From Ophiura sarsii (Eukaryota; Echinodermata; Ophiuroidea; Amphilepidida; Ophiuridae), in assembly GCA_035610835.1 (NCBI GenBank), contig CM069442.1, forward strand, positions 31,697,798 through 31,761,797: 64,000 bases of DNA, given 5' to 3'. This document shows positions 25,256 to 36,808 of this stretch, piece after piece; positions within the stretch are counted from its first letter, which is position 1, and the number at the start of each line of letters is the position of its first letter. A program made the translations under genes and the position numbers. The notes under the pieces are model-generated. The model searched no databases, was not told the DNA's origin, and was given only the letters and a program-made list of their open reading frames with translations.

Positions 25256-26137
25256 TTATCGTCAGCAAACGTCGCATTCATCTATGTTACTAATGTGAAA
25301 GTGTCACTTTAAGATCTGTGTAAGAGTTTTTGTTTACATTTAGAAAATGTCGTGAAATATTTTTATTTGTCGGACGTATAAATGCTTGTTACTATGCGAT
25401 CTTTAAGAATAACAAACAGTCGCATATACAGAAATGTAGCTATATCCCTGAAGAAAATATTTTGGGTGAAGACCATATGTCATCACTCACTCCGAAAACC
25501 ACAATTTGTGTCCGAGCAGTAGCTACCCGAGTAAAATAAATTCAACATTTTGGATTTTCACATGTGATCCTTTCTGCGCATGTCTGAAAACGGGAAAAAA
25601 CGGGTATTGAACTATCTAATTAGCTCGTGTATTAGAGGCGCAATTACCACGCTTTTTCAGTTGAAGAGGGACGCGAGAGCAAAATTATTATTGAACTATC
25701 TAATCAGGCGAGGGACCGAAAATTAGTATATAGATGAGAGGCTCTCCAACACCATCTGTGCCTATGGACATGATCTTGGTCTTGCTGACATTTAGACGTA
25801 GGCCAAGCTGCTCACTCTCCACCTTGACTTTTTTCAGGAGTTCCGCCATCTCTTCCATATTTGTTGCAAACAGGGTGGTGTCATCGGCATAACGTAGATT
25901 GTGTATTTGGTATCCACCTACTGACAGCCCCCCTGGCCAATCATCCAATGCATGTCTCATTATAGACTCTGCATAAAGGTTGAAGAGTGCTGGTGAAAGT
26001 ATGCACCCTTGACGGACTCCCTGACCTAGAGCAAACCAGTCACTGTTTCCTTTCTCAGTGCGCACACAGGCAGCTTGACCATCATACAGATTGCGAATTA
26101 GGTGGACGAGGTGGTAAGGAATTCCAATAAAAATATA

Positions 26138-26836
26138 AACTCCTCATAAAAAGTATCGAAACACCTTACACATTATCCAATATTTAACGGTCCGAAAGGG
26201 TATGAATTAATCAAAGCCAATGATCAGTGCATAATTTTGTTCTGCGTATTTTGACACCTCGATTGTTGAGATACGATGTTGCGGAGCGGAGTTATTGCCA
26301 TTTCAATGTTCGTATAGTAGGTCCAGTTTCAAAAGTCACAATCATCCCTATAGACAATTTATGCACGTTTGCATTTATTGTTTTGAATGATCAGGTTTCA
26401 TGCTTTACACACGTGTACAAAAATGCAACATACACTCAGAAAATGAAGATAATGTGTTCCTTTCACAACACAGATTTATTGTTTTCATTCAACTTCAACT
26501 TTGCCATGACTTTATCTTTGTCTTCAGTACTTTGTGTGTCCACTATCATTGTCCACAACAGCGTGTGTAAAGCATAAACCTGATCATCATGATAATTGAT
26601 AACAGTAATGCAAACCTGCTTCTATAGGGACGATTGTCACTTTTGAAACTGCACATACGAACATTGAAATGACAATAACTCCGCTCCGCAACATCGTATC
26701 TCGACAATCGAGGTGCCAAAATACGCAGAACAAATATATGCACTGGATCATTGGCTTTGATTAATTTATACCCTTTCGGACCGTTATTTTATTGGATCAT
26801 GTGTATAAGGTGTTTCGATATTTTTTGTGAGGGGTT
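26138..26836. mobile_element. Foldback MITE, TA target
   Basis: The outer arms AACTCCTCATAAAAAGTATC and GATATTTTTTGTGAGGGGTT are inverted, with TA outside both (26136-26137, 26837-26838). The arms extend about 210 bp inward and include 'CGATGTTGCGGAGCGGAGTT' and its complement. The inner 270 bp repeats 'CATGATGATCAGGTTT'-like blocks. It abuts the 5' end of the LINE fragment. Confidence 0.87.
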
Positions 26837-26838
26837 TA

Positions 26839-27984
26839 GATCAATTTGGTGGTATGAAGTCAACAAATTGACCATATGACTGTGACCATGGTGATCATGG
26901 ATGTATGCTAGGGCAGTTCATGCCAGAACCGCTCCACCACAAGTTAGGTCATTTGTGTATTGATTTCTCTTAATAAAATAAACAAACACGTCGCCCGTTG
27001 GTTTTTATTGACATAAATCCTTATAATCATCAATTTACAATGGAAATGGGAGGAGCATTTTTTTGTGGACGAATGTCGACTTTTTCGCCCCATTTTGTGA
27101 GAATCGATGACCTCGATTGTGGTGCGTGGTTTGTGACATGTTGCCTCATTAAAAAGCAATTTACGACGTGGGAATCTCTACATTAAATAGGATACGAAAT
27201 TCATTAGACATGAGACGATAAAAATGTCAAGTCAGAGGGTCAGTCGATTTTATCATGGAAACGCAAAAACACACACACCAATTTTACAGATTGAGTCAAA
27301 ATAACAATTATAATCAATATCAAATAAATTATGGAACAATCTTTTTGTTATCCTTAAATCTTTATATACATTTATCATAATCACTTCTTAAATCTCGATA
27401 TATCTATGACTGTTCCATTACGAAAAGCCTAAGATAAACAATATGATTCCCCGCATTATATCCAGAGTTTGACGTAATTAACTTTTCCGTTTTATATGAT
27501 ATGCACATTGCCCCAAATAATTACCGGTTTTATTACATTTTGGCACGTTGAACTGTAAAAAACTTGTATTTTTGTATTTTATGGCAATTTGTATGATTCA
27601 AGATGAAGTGAACAATGACGATTGAATATAGCCATGGTCAAATCATGTTCTTTCAAAAACGGCGCAAATATGCTACAATGTACTTTTAAACGGTCGGTCA
27701 AGGACCCACATTCATCAAGTTTCAGTTGACTAAACTAAACATTGGATTGACAAATTAGTGGTAATACAATGTTCAACAAAGGATGTATTCTCATGTGTTC
27801 AAACAATTTTGTGACAGCTTGCATACATTCGTCTTTTGTTAAAGTTACCTTCAGCAATTTTCAGCAACACATTCATCGACACGGCATAATGGTAATTCTA
27901 ATTTGGTAGGCCTACCATTACAATTCAGACGGTAATAGATATTATATCAATTAGCTTTTATAATATGAAATTATATAGTGTGTA
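26839..27984. other. Gene-free AT-rich DNA
   Basis: No gene, RNA or clear repeat is seen. A pair of opposite-strand frames at 26944-27186 has no motif. Confidence 0.4.
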
Positions 27985-28510
27985 ATATAACATCCCAATG
28001 TTAAACTATACTTTAATCATACATTTAGGTTGATAATATCCCTTTTTTATGCAATTTGGCAATTTTGCAGCCATTTTGGGACCAATTTGGGGGCCATTTT
28101 GGCAACCATTTTGGATTTGTTACTATGTTAACAAAGTAATAAAATACTGAATATGAGAAACTAGTGGTCTAACATATACATTCCATCGTTAAAATTATAT
28201 TTTCACCAAACATTTCGTTTGGCGGCCACTTTGGATTAATGTATGTTAACAAAGGAAAAAAATACTGGATATGAGTTTCTAGTGGTCTAACACATACATC
28301 CCATTGTCAAAACTATACTCTGATCATACATGTTGTTTCATATAATATGCCAATTTATGGAATTTTACCATTTTAGGCGGCCATTTTGGCGGCCATCTTG
28401 GGCTTAGGTGTGTTAACAAAGCAAAAGTTCTGGATATGAGTGTCTAGTGGTCTAATACATACATCCCACTATTAAAACTATACTTTCCCCATACATTTTG
28501 ATTGCAATAT
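27985..28510 (+). repeat. Diverged tandem repeat with GCGGCCATTTTGG blocks
   Basis: Four copies of 'CATACATCCCATTGT..AAACTATACTTT' begin near 27990, 28172, 28300 and 28466. Between them are 'GGCGGCCATTTTGG' and 'GTTAACAAAG..AATACTGGATATGAG.. CTAGTGGTCTAA'. The unit length varies from 128 to 182 bp. The GCCATTTTGG words resemble YY1 sites, but the array gives no other regulatory sign. Confidence 0.7.
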
Positions 28511-29037
28511 GCCATGACATAAAACGAGCTGCGCGCTGCGTCAATTCATCTTGCTAAGAATTTGAAAAAATAATGATAAAAGATAACATTGTAAAAAGAG
28601 ATCGCAGAGGCCCAACTACAACGACTATAATATATTTTCATAAGAAGGGCTCATATTATCTGACCTTCCTCCGCATATTAGCAAAAAAGTCAAAGTGGCC
28701 GTCCAAATGAGCAATGGTTTCTCAAAAAATATCATTATTTTGACAAAAAATGAGTAAAAATGCTAAGATTAAGATTTTGTTTACAGAAAACCATAAAACT
28801 TCCAGGCCTTTGGTTAATGTCACATTATGAAGTAATGTGTTATAAATATTGTCATCAAGAATTAAGTTTTAATCTGTAGGTATGCTCTATTCCAACCCAT
28901 TTGATGCCAGATTGACTGTTTTGAAAATAGACGGGGTTTTTTTTTTTTTGGGGGGGGGGGTAAATGAGACATTTACCCCTCCCCATATAATTATATCTAG
29001 AAACACTGTGAATTTTTTATACATATTATGAAGAATA
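28511..29037. other. Non-coding DNA with a poly-T/poly-G tract
   Basis: No gene. A T run followed by a G run lies at 28937-28960. Confidence 0.4.
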
Positions 29038-30103
29038 CACTGCAAACTGAGTGTTTTGAAATTAAACATCTAAACATGTTTACTTTCTGAGCGCTTGTGT
29101 CCAATTGCTAAGCACTTGATAGGTGCTTAGCAATTAAACATACTCGACTTAACAAAACATGTTTAATTCTTTAGCATTACATATTTAAAGTCTAAACGTT
29201 TGCTAGTCGAAACACTTGCTAAACACATTAGGCCATATACGTTTAGTAATTAAACACACGTTATATGAAGTAAATACTTCCTAAACATGTTTAGGTTATC
29301 AGGCATTTAGCATTTAAACATCTGTTGAACACGTGGCGAACAATATTGAATGTTATTGGTTGAACGTATTGGGTCATGTTAGCGACTGTCGCCATTTTGG
29401 ATTTCACTAAGTGGGCATCGTATTTAGTAAATTGGGATGGAAAATCAGATTTTCCATCTCAAAGTGAACCAAATAGAACTGTGATGTCACGTGGGAGGCC
29501 GTCAAATATGTTATGGTCACAAATGTTGTTCAGTGAGTTGGTGAGACGTTACGAGGTAAGGTGGTGAGAGCCTATACATGTAGTATAAATTGTTATGCTC
29601 ATCGTGTGTGTGTAATAGTTTAAGCTTACTTAACTTCAATACAGCATATGCCGTGATCTACATTTATGATGAGCGAATAGTTTGATGAATTTAAGTATAG
29701 GATCTAACCATCTTACCAACAATATCACATCAACTTCTTATAACTTTTGACCACAACCTAACATGTTGACGGCCATAGCAACCACTGACAAAGCCTGATT
29801 GCATGCACTGCCACGGAACATGTTTAGAATCTAAACATTTGATCATCTTAAAATGTTTGCTTTCTAAACATTGAAGTGATGGACATGTTTCAGTGCTAAA
29901 CATTTATGATGACACTAAACATGTTTAGCATTTAAACATATTTAGAAAGTGTAGTCAAACTAGTGTTTAGCATTAGTGTTTAGGTTGTAAACATGTTTAG
30001 ATGATAATCATCTAAACATGTTTAGTAATTAAACATGTTTAGAAAGTGTCTTCAAGATAGTGTTTAGCTTTGTGTTTAGGATCTAAACACCCAATTTACA
30101 GTG
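29038..30103. mobile_element. Palindrome-rich element with TAAACATGTTTA arrays
   Basis: The ends CACTGCAAACTGAGTGTTT and, inverted, CACTGTAAATTGGGTGTTTA are flanked by TA (29036-29037, 30104-30105). The two subterminal zones, 29060-29340 and 29815-30090, are packed with CTAAACATGTTTAG and half-site variants (TAAACA, TGTTTA, TTTAGCATTTAAACA). The central 470 bp is ordinary sequence. I see no transposase. The half-site equals the core forkhead-factor motif; binding is untested. Confidence 0.75.
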
Positions 30104-30204
30104 TAGCTTATACTAAGGGATGTAGAGAATCAGTATGGTCGAAATTTGCCGACCCCTTCTTCCCATATTTCAAGAAACTGCATGGTTTTCTCGTGCGAAC
30201 CCTC

Positions 30205-30445
30205 TAGAAAGCATTTACTGTAAAAAATGCCAAAGGTAGTGTACAAACAATTTACTGTGGGAAATGCAAAAGGTAGTGTACAAAACATTTAATGTAGAAA
30301 ATACAACAGGTAATGTACAAACAATTTACTGCAGAAATACAAAAGGTTGTGTACAAGCCATTTACTGTAGTAAATACAAAAGGTAGTATACAAAACATTT
30401 ACTGTAGAAAATACAAAAGGTATAGTGTACAAAACATTTAAGTTA
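30205..30445 (+). repeat. 37-bp minisatellite, about six units
   Basis: The word ATTTACTG(T/C) recurs at 30213, 30250, 30287 (ATTTAATG), 30324, 30360, 30397 and, shortened, 30436. Each is followed by 'AAATACAAAAGGTAGTGTAC'. The spacing is 37 bp except for one 36 and the last. Copies are about 80-90% alike. Confidence 0.85.
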
Positions 30446-30589
30446 GCGTGCTAAGACAAGTGACATAGGATTTACGAACTGAGAGCACATTCTGAAGCAA
30501 AGGGGCTGAGCATAGATACAGAGTTACTTGTTTCCAGTGATATCGCATCAGATTGTTCTAAATTCAACGTTATTAGACAGAAAGGACAT

Positions 30590-30950
30590 ATGTTCCGATC
30601 ACTTTTTGGAGGCTATTATTTTTTTTCCACATCAATATATTGATATCAGAAGAATCTCCATATTTTTCTTACTATGTCTGTAAAATCTTAGGGGTCCAGA
30701 AATGTTCCATTGAGAAATGATAGGCTAAAATGTGGTGAATTACTGCCACAATGGTGGTTAACCACCCGCCAGTGTGTGTACTACTCAATGAGCAAATTTC
30801 TTGTGACCTTGTGCTTCTAAAATAAGAACTTTTGGAGTTATTCAACTCAAACTTTGGAACGTGACAATGAGAAGGATGTAAAATAGAAAACATTAAGTTG
30901 AAAATCGGGCTAGCAATCAGAACATCTATACCTTCATGACCTTAAACATA
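30590..30950 (+). repeat. Dispersed repeat, direct copy A
   Basis: Closely similar to 41470-41825 in the same orientation. Shared words include 'ATGTCTGTAAAATCTTAGG', 'AAAATGTGGTGAATTACTG', 'TTAACCACCCGCCAGT' and 'AAATTTCTTGTGACCTTGTG'. An inverted partial copy lies at 9299-9465. I could not find clear terminal repeats, so the element class is unknown. Confidence 0.75.
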
Positions 30951-30992
30951 TCAGCTTCTAATTGTTTTGCAACACAATGTGAAAATACATTC

Positions 30993-31443
30993 TTAAACAG
31001 CTAAGAAAGTTTAAGCAATCTCATTGGTTCTCAGAGAAATCGGCGACATCTAGATGAGACAACTTAACACGGGGAGGTGGGGCTTACGTTTTAACAGTGC
31101 GCCCGACCTTCACAATGCGTGGTTTGTTCCATAACGCGCACTTCTGCAGTGCGTCTTTAGCGCTTTTCCTGCGTTTATGCCGCGCCGGCGTCACGACGCT
31201 TACGCATGGTTTAATCATCGCATGTGATTGGATGGAATGTTTGTGGGTTATTCGATCCTAGCAGGGGTAAAAGTTGTCAAATGTGGACAATAAAATGTAC
31301 TTATTTCTTTGATAAATGTCTAAAGTATGATTGTTTAAGAATGAGAATGTGCGGCGTCGTTGTTCTACTTAAAATAATACTATCGCCCGCATTTATGTCA
31401 GACAATATAACACGGGTACGGTCTAAAAACAATACCTTTATTC
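30993..31443 (+). repeat. Left arm of a 7-kb-spaced inverted repeat
   Basis: This segment matches the complement of 37904-38424: 'TAAGCAATCTCATTGGTTCT', 'CACGGGGAGGTGGGGCTTAC', 'CATTTGTGGGTTATTCGATC' type blocks and 'CTAGCAGGGGTAAAAGTTGT'. Its right end holds half of a MITE (ATAACACGGGTACGGTCTAA, AACAATACCTTTATTCTC) whose complete form is in the other arm. The arms face each other across opsin exon 1a. Confidence 0.75.
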
Positions 31444-33640
31444 TCCAAATGATATATCAACTATAAGCGATTAAAACATTTTTTGAGGATTTTTAATCAG
31501 GTGCATAACTCAAAATGTTTATTTCTAAAATGTATTTTTGGTTCGTTGATTATAAATGTAGAATTTAACACCGTTGTTGAAGTCAATTACTGATTGTTTA
31601 TGTAGACCTGTATTTTGATAGGAATACAGATATAAATGCTAAGGTATTTTAACTGAGCTCTATTCAAAAAATCTTTAAGATAGAGAACATTTTTATTCGA
31701 AATGCCATAGGAAAAATCGTTTCTTTCCATGTGTTTTTTATTAATACCTATAGGCCTACATGTAGAATAAAGAATCTTTCGCAAATCAATTTTAGAGTTA
31801 GAAAACAACGCTCCTGAAATGACAAAAATCATATATTTCTAAATATTAGAAGACGGGTTTTCCCCTGAAATATTTGTGTTTATTTTGCATAATTTTAGAA
31901 TACCTTCCGCACACATACATTATATAAAACTTGATTCCGTAGAATGCGAAGGGTACAATGGGAAGGGTATTACATAATTATTCCCCAACTAGATATTGTA
32001 TTCAACTTCTGTGTGACACCCTGTATGCATGAAACGAGGTCCGCATGATAGAGCCTTTATCGAATCGCGTGCTCTCGAAGTGTTTTATTTTGGCCTTGGG
32101 TAACTAATTAAACCAGTTGAAGTTCGGATTGTGTCACGGGTTTAAATGACTTTTATAAGTGTCAGAAAAAACAAATTCCAAACAATGATGATAAAGTGCA
32201 CCAACAAAAAAGTTCCGCACTTGTTCGAGAGTTCAATTTTTGAACCTGATCAAATGATAACTCAAACAGAACTTTGGAGAAAAAAACTTTTGTAACTACT
32301 ATTTGGTACCCCTTTTATATTAAAAATGGTAACCTTTGTCTTAGATTATTTTAAACGGTTATTAAAAATTGACAGGATTTCAAATGACAAATTGCAAGAT
32401 AACCCACGCAAGCTCTACGCATGCGTGCTGAGATTTGAATCTTATTACAATGAACCGATCAGTATCATTGTTGTAACGTTAATGGAAGCCCTATGTTTGG
32501 TAAATTACAAACGGAGCTTTGACCGGAAATGCCGTAACATGTTTGTCAACTTATCATCCAAAAACCCGTTTTGCCTCGCAAAAGTGAATTTTCTTCCATT
32601 TTTCATATTGAATATTTTCCAAAGATATTCGCAGAAAAGGTTTTAATGTAAATTATCATTAGGAGGTATGGGATTGATTATGGATTTGATGCAGTTAACA
32701 ACCCAACAATGTATGTCGGACATCCGTGGTATAGGTCAATGCTCTAATTGCGCTATATGGGGCACATACGCCCTATGATGATGGGACAGGTTTGCCAATA
32801 TGGATTTATATAGTTATAATTTTAATATAATGTAAAAGCTGAATGCAAACTGCTTATCCACAAAAATAGCCTGTGTGAGTAAATGTAATAAATATAAGAG
32901 GACCTGACGTTTCGATTCTAGCAGAATCTTTATCGAAGGTGAAATGACCATAGTTATAATTTTGAATAATTTCAAAATTGTAATTGTCCTCTTGCAGAAT
33001 AATTGCAATTATAAAAATAGTTATCAGGAATGGAGTAACACTAATATTAGAGGAGAATATTTCAAAATGTGGTATTTCGTATTACTTTGAAATTCTGAAC
33101 GAGTATGTTCTGCAAAAGTGCCGAACCCTATATTTTGGATCCCTACATTTTATTTTGGAATAAAATAACGAAGAATAACGAATCTATATGTATTGTATAT
33201 TATGGTAGAGCCTACTTTGTGTAGCCTAATTCTGAGCCTAGGGCGAACTTGCCCCGGCCTATGACCGAACATACCCCGGCGTCGGGCAACTTCGCCCTTT
33301 TGAGACACTGTCTTTATCATTTACGTATGTAGCTAATAGATATCAATCTTTCATAAGATATCAATAGGTCCATTCAATCTTTAAAACTGGCGTCTCTAGA
33401 CCTATTCAAATGAAATTGGGGGCGAACACTCCCCACTCTTCCCTACGTAGCCCCATCAAAACTTGGACGAAGACCAATACATTATTGTTTCCATGGGTGC
33501 TTGTACGTAAGGTGTTGTAAAATACGTCTTACATGGATAATTAGTCAATGATACGTGAGTCATACGATCTGGTTTTGCAGCATGGCCTTAGTTATTAGCA
33601 TATACATGTATATGAGAGTGACTTTCTCCAGGAGATGGAG
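31444..33640. other. Intergenic DNA upstream of the opsin gene
   Basis: No gene is supported. A 106-codon plus frame at 32326-32646 has no motif or splice context that convinces. A lone CACCCTGTATGC word at about 32018 looks like a remnant end of a CAGGGTG-type MITE. Confidence 0.4.
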
Positions 33641-33643
33641 AGG

Positions 33644-33650
33644 TATATAA
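33644..33650 (+). promoter_or_regulatory. TATA box upstream of opsin exon 1a
   Basis: TATATAA lies 34 bases before the ATG at 33684, in AGGTATATAAGCAG. Transcription starting some 25-30 bases downstream would give a very short leader, beginning near 33670-33680. This supports exon 1a being a true first exon with its own promoter. No comparable box is seen before exon 1b. Confidence 0.6.
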
Positions 33651-33683
33651 GCAGTTGTGAGTCCAAACGGTTAGCACACAAAT

Positions 33684-34009
33684 ATGGAGAAGTTACAACA
33701 GTATGACGCAGTGAGAAACAAAACTTTCGACTTAAATCACGATTTGCACTTTGACGCAGACTTGAAATGGGATCAAACTGGCTACGTTTTTCTGGTTCTG
33801 GTGTATATTCTCATTATCTCGTTCTCTATCGTTGGAAATTCTACCATAGTGTGTCTCTTTGCTCTTGACCGTTCATTACGGACACCAACTAATCTGTTCG
33901 TGCTGTCCATCGTTACAAGTGACTGGCTTTTGACAGTGGTGGCAACCCCGTTATCAATGGTGTCAGCATTCGCGCAACAATGGGTATTCAGTATTTCGGC
34001 GTGCCGTAT
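33684..34009 (+). CDS. Opsin alternative first coding exon 1a
   Basis: It encodes residues 1-108 and two bases of codon 109 of an opsin-type GPCR. Content: an N-terminus with a glycosylation sequon NKT at residue 12; TM1 (GYVFLVLVYILIISFSIVGN) with the conserved GN; TM2 with SDWLL (the conserved Asp 2.50); and the disulphide Cys107 at the head of TM3. The donor CGTAT|GTAAGT at 34010 leaves phase 2, matching the acceptor at 45506. It aligns without a gap to exon 1b over all 109 codons, with 35 of 77 identities from residue 33 onward. No second set of downstream exons exists between 34010 and 39642, so it is either an alternative first exon or an orphan duplicate. The clean frame and the upstream TATA box argue that it is used. 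Confidence 0.88.
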
Positions 34010-34489
34010 GTAAGTACCATAATAGCACATGCACAGCCAGACCAGAGTTCCACACATTTCACTAATAGTACAGCTTCAGAGTGCTTTTAATTTGACATCT
34101 TAAATAACCTGATTAATTACAGTACTAACTGGGTGTGTGTATGCCGTACAGAAAATGAGACGTCAATACTGCGTTAAACAACTCGCTTGTGAAAATGGTG
34201 CGTTACCACCTTCCATCCAAAACTAAAAATATCAAGACACATGGAAATGAAATGCCAAGAGTTTTAGTTTAAATGTGCACCAAGAGATTGCCGAGAAAAT
34301 TGAATTGTTTCAATAGATAGTGCACGTAGTAACCATGAATGGTAATAATTTACAGGTAAAGAGTTGAACGATAGCGCTAGATAGATATTCGGATAAATCG
34401 ATTTATGTGGTGGGTGATGCTGATAATTTCGATGTGATCTACATCGAAATTGGCAACTCGTAAAACATTATACGATAGACGGCGAAATT

Positions 34490-35230
34490 CCTATTGCTAA
34501 TTGTTTATTTGATGTTTTAATAGAGCTTGCTGAGCTCCACAATAATCTGAAATTTGAGATTGATCGGAGGTACGGTTTTCTAGATATGACAATTTTATTG
34601 TCAAAAATGAAGCAAAATTGAGGCTTTCATTTTGTTGTTTCTTATTGTTTTTTGAGCCCCCGAGCCTACCTAGCAAAATAATTAATCTATGCAAAAATGT
34701 TTAATTCATTTTTACAAGAAAAGTATAAATGCTACAAAGCTGACATTTTGGGAGCTTGTTAATTATAGTTTTTAAAAAGTTTCCTGTGCTGCGGGAGGCT
34801 GTAAGACATCTGCATAATTATTTATACTTAATTATCGAAGGAAGCTTTGTCATAACAAATGAGGTTGATATGCACTTAATTAATGTTTTCAAGTTCATGC
34901 ACTTTACTCAATGTAATGCCACTTGGTGTATATGTTGGCTATACAACTCTCCTTAATTCCTGTGCTACGGGAATCTAATGGAGTTTTCAATTAATAATTA
35001 TAGCAAAAACAAAAAACTAATTTTGTATACAAAATTTTGCCTAGGGAGTCAAAAATAAAACAAAAGAAAATAGACTGCCCTCTGTTGGCCGAAAAAATAT
35101 AAAACAAAAGAAATAAAAATGACTTGAAATTTGTTTTAAATAATAAAATTGTTATATCTAGAACTCCGATCAATCTCAAATTTCAGATTATTGTGGAGCT
35201 CAGCAAGATCTATTAAAATATAAAATATAA
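34490..35230. repeat. Foldback element between opsin exons 1a and 1b
   Basis: The arm 34508-34570 ('TTTTAATAGAGCTTGCTGAG', 'CTCCACAATAATCTGAAATT') is complementary to 35163-35220. Weaker pairing extends outward and inward for about 100 more bases. It is non-coding. The target duplication was not resolved. Confidence 0.7.
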
Positions 35231-35916
35231 AATTGGCTATAGGAATAGCCTTTTAAGGTAAACGGTTTCTTATTGTGGTTAGATGCTCAAGTATTACGTA
35301 CATGTAGGTGCAAAAAACCTGATTTCCAGGAAAATCGAGGGCGCCTTCGTATACGTATTATCTTAATGCTCCTTTAGCAATACAGACTAATTTCTTAACA
35401 ATCTTGAGAGCATACGTATGTGCTTAATGCCGTGACCTTTACGATTTTTGCAATAACCAGTGACGCTAATAATAATGCTAGGCACATTTTACATTGTACA
35501 AATCTTCCTTTCGGTGTAATAAGTAAACCAAGATCCTATCGAGACTGAAAGGTCTTTGCTGCTATCTAAAAACAACTAAAAGAAGTTTGATTTATTCTGT
35601 CTGTAAAGGTATCAAGGTATAACAAGCTCAAATATTTAAGAGCTATTATTTGTGCAGAAGTCCTGACACTTTCGTGTCCAGGCCTGGGGATTTACATGTG
35701 CTTAAGACAAGTTATCAAACTTTAAAATTGGAAGCATAGTACTCGAAATTGTGCAAATACAAAGAAAATGTATTTAATAATAATATAAATATACAAATAA
35801 TATAATGAAATGAAGAAAAAACATATCACGGAAAAAATATAATATTGAAGGATTTCCAGTAAATAAGCCATGAATTTTCAATAATACAAGACGATTGGCC
35901 ATTTTTAGGGGGACTG

Positions 35917-36432
35917 CTCGTTATTCCGAAGGGCCATTATTCCGAAATAACTGTAAGGGTCATTATTCAGAGGGGTCGTAATTCCGAAAATGCAAAGAGG
36001 GTCGTTATTCCGAAGGGTCATTATTCCGAAATAGCTATAAGGGTTGTTATTCCGAAGGGTCGTTATTCCGAAAATAAAATAAGGGTCGTAATTCCGAGAA
36101 TAAAATAAAGGTCGTAATTCCGAAAATAAAATAAGGGTCGTTATTACGAAAATATAATAAGGGTCGTTATTCCGAATCCGAAGGGTCATAATTCCGAAAA
36201 TATCAGAAGGGTCGTTTTTCCGAAAATGCAATAAGGGTCGTTATTCCGAAGGGTCATTATTCCGAAGGGTCGTAATTCCGAAAATACAATAAGGGTCGTA
36301 ATTCCGAAAATACAATGAGGGTTGCGGTAATTCCGAAAATACAATAAGGGTCGTAATTCTGAAAATACAATAAGGGTCGTAATTCCGAAAATACAATAAG
36401 GGTCGTAATTCCGAAAATACAATAAGGGTCGT
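35917..36432 (+). repeat. ATTCCGAA minisatellite, about 20 units
   Basis: The word (T/A)ATTCCGAA recurs every 14-27 bases, separated by 'AATACAATAAGGGTCGTA', 'AATAAAATAAGGGTCGTA' or just 'GGGTCGT'. The right half (36280-36432) is a regular array of about 26 bp; the left half is less regular. Long minus-strand frames (up to 145 codons) are artefacts of the repeat. It lies in the intron after exon 1a. Confidence 0.9.
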
Positions 36433-36808
36433 AATAATCATGGAAAGGGCATAACACCATAAATACTGAAGAGCAATTAAACCAATGAATCTGTCACAAG
36501 CCAGATATTTTCTTTGAGTATGACAATGCATACGTTTTACAAATAATCTACTTTTATTTTCAACGACACTCAAAGTATTAATTTTAAGGATTTGCAAAGA
36601 ATAAAAGCAAGATGTACCAACTTGATGTGGGAAACAAGCAATATCAAGGGATAATAAAGCGAAAAGACTAAATATCAAATGTTGTAAGGCAAGAAATGCG
36701 AATTGCTATGCGCTAAACAAAAAATGATAAAAACAAATAAATTATGCACCGGGATATAATAAAATGTTGGCGGCCATTTGAAGAAAGACAAATCGCATGT
36801 CTCACATA

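Larger units (their letters stand above)
21226..25734 (-). mobile_element. Helitron inserted in the LINE
   Basis: Read on the minus strand, the element begins TCTATATACTAATTTTCGG at 25734, preceded by A. It ends with CCAGCGC-GAA-GCGCTGG followed by TGCCCG and CTAG at 21226, followed by T. A 5' TC, a GC-rich hairpin some 6 bases before a 3' CTRR end, and insertion between A and T without duplication are the defining Helitron marks. The flanking LINE rejoins in frame across the A|T. I see no Rep or helicase frame in the 4.5 kb, so it is non-autonomous or gutted. The interior has taken up a hAT MITE, a TTAA foldback, a CACT-type MITE and a truncated LINE. Confidence 0.85.
20390..26135 (-). pseudogene. 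LINE reverse transcriptase, split by a Helitron and a MITE
   Basis: Minus-strand non-LTR retrotransposon. The palm of the reverse transcriptase lies at about 26130-25735, with GQGVRQGCILSP and the catalytic YADDT (25891-25877). The frame resumes at 21225 with 'VESVSKFNFLGSLIT', then 'YACETWTLTKADKNRIAAFE' and the tail 'RKRGRPRSRWIDQI', ending near 20390. Between the two parts sits a Helitron (21226-25734). Deleting it exactly rejoins the codons as GEPLIIDNNE without a frame change. A MITE (20702-20938) interrupts the C-terminal part in the same way. The 5' half, including the endonuclease, is missing, and a MITE begins at 26138. The motif set fits the RTE/CR1-like grade of animal LINEs; the exact clade is not decided. 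Confidence 0.9.

Noticed and set aside
32326..32646. 106-codon plus-strand frame
   Set aside because: Composition is like random AT-rich sequence and no domain or conserved motif is visible.
35905..36678. Minus-strand frames of 67-145 codons over the ATTCCGAA array
   Set aside because: The peptide repeats (FGITTLIVF type) follow the 26-bp DNA period and shift frame; this is repeat translation, not a protein.
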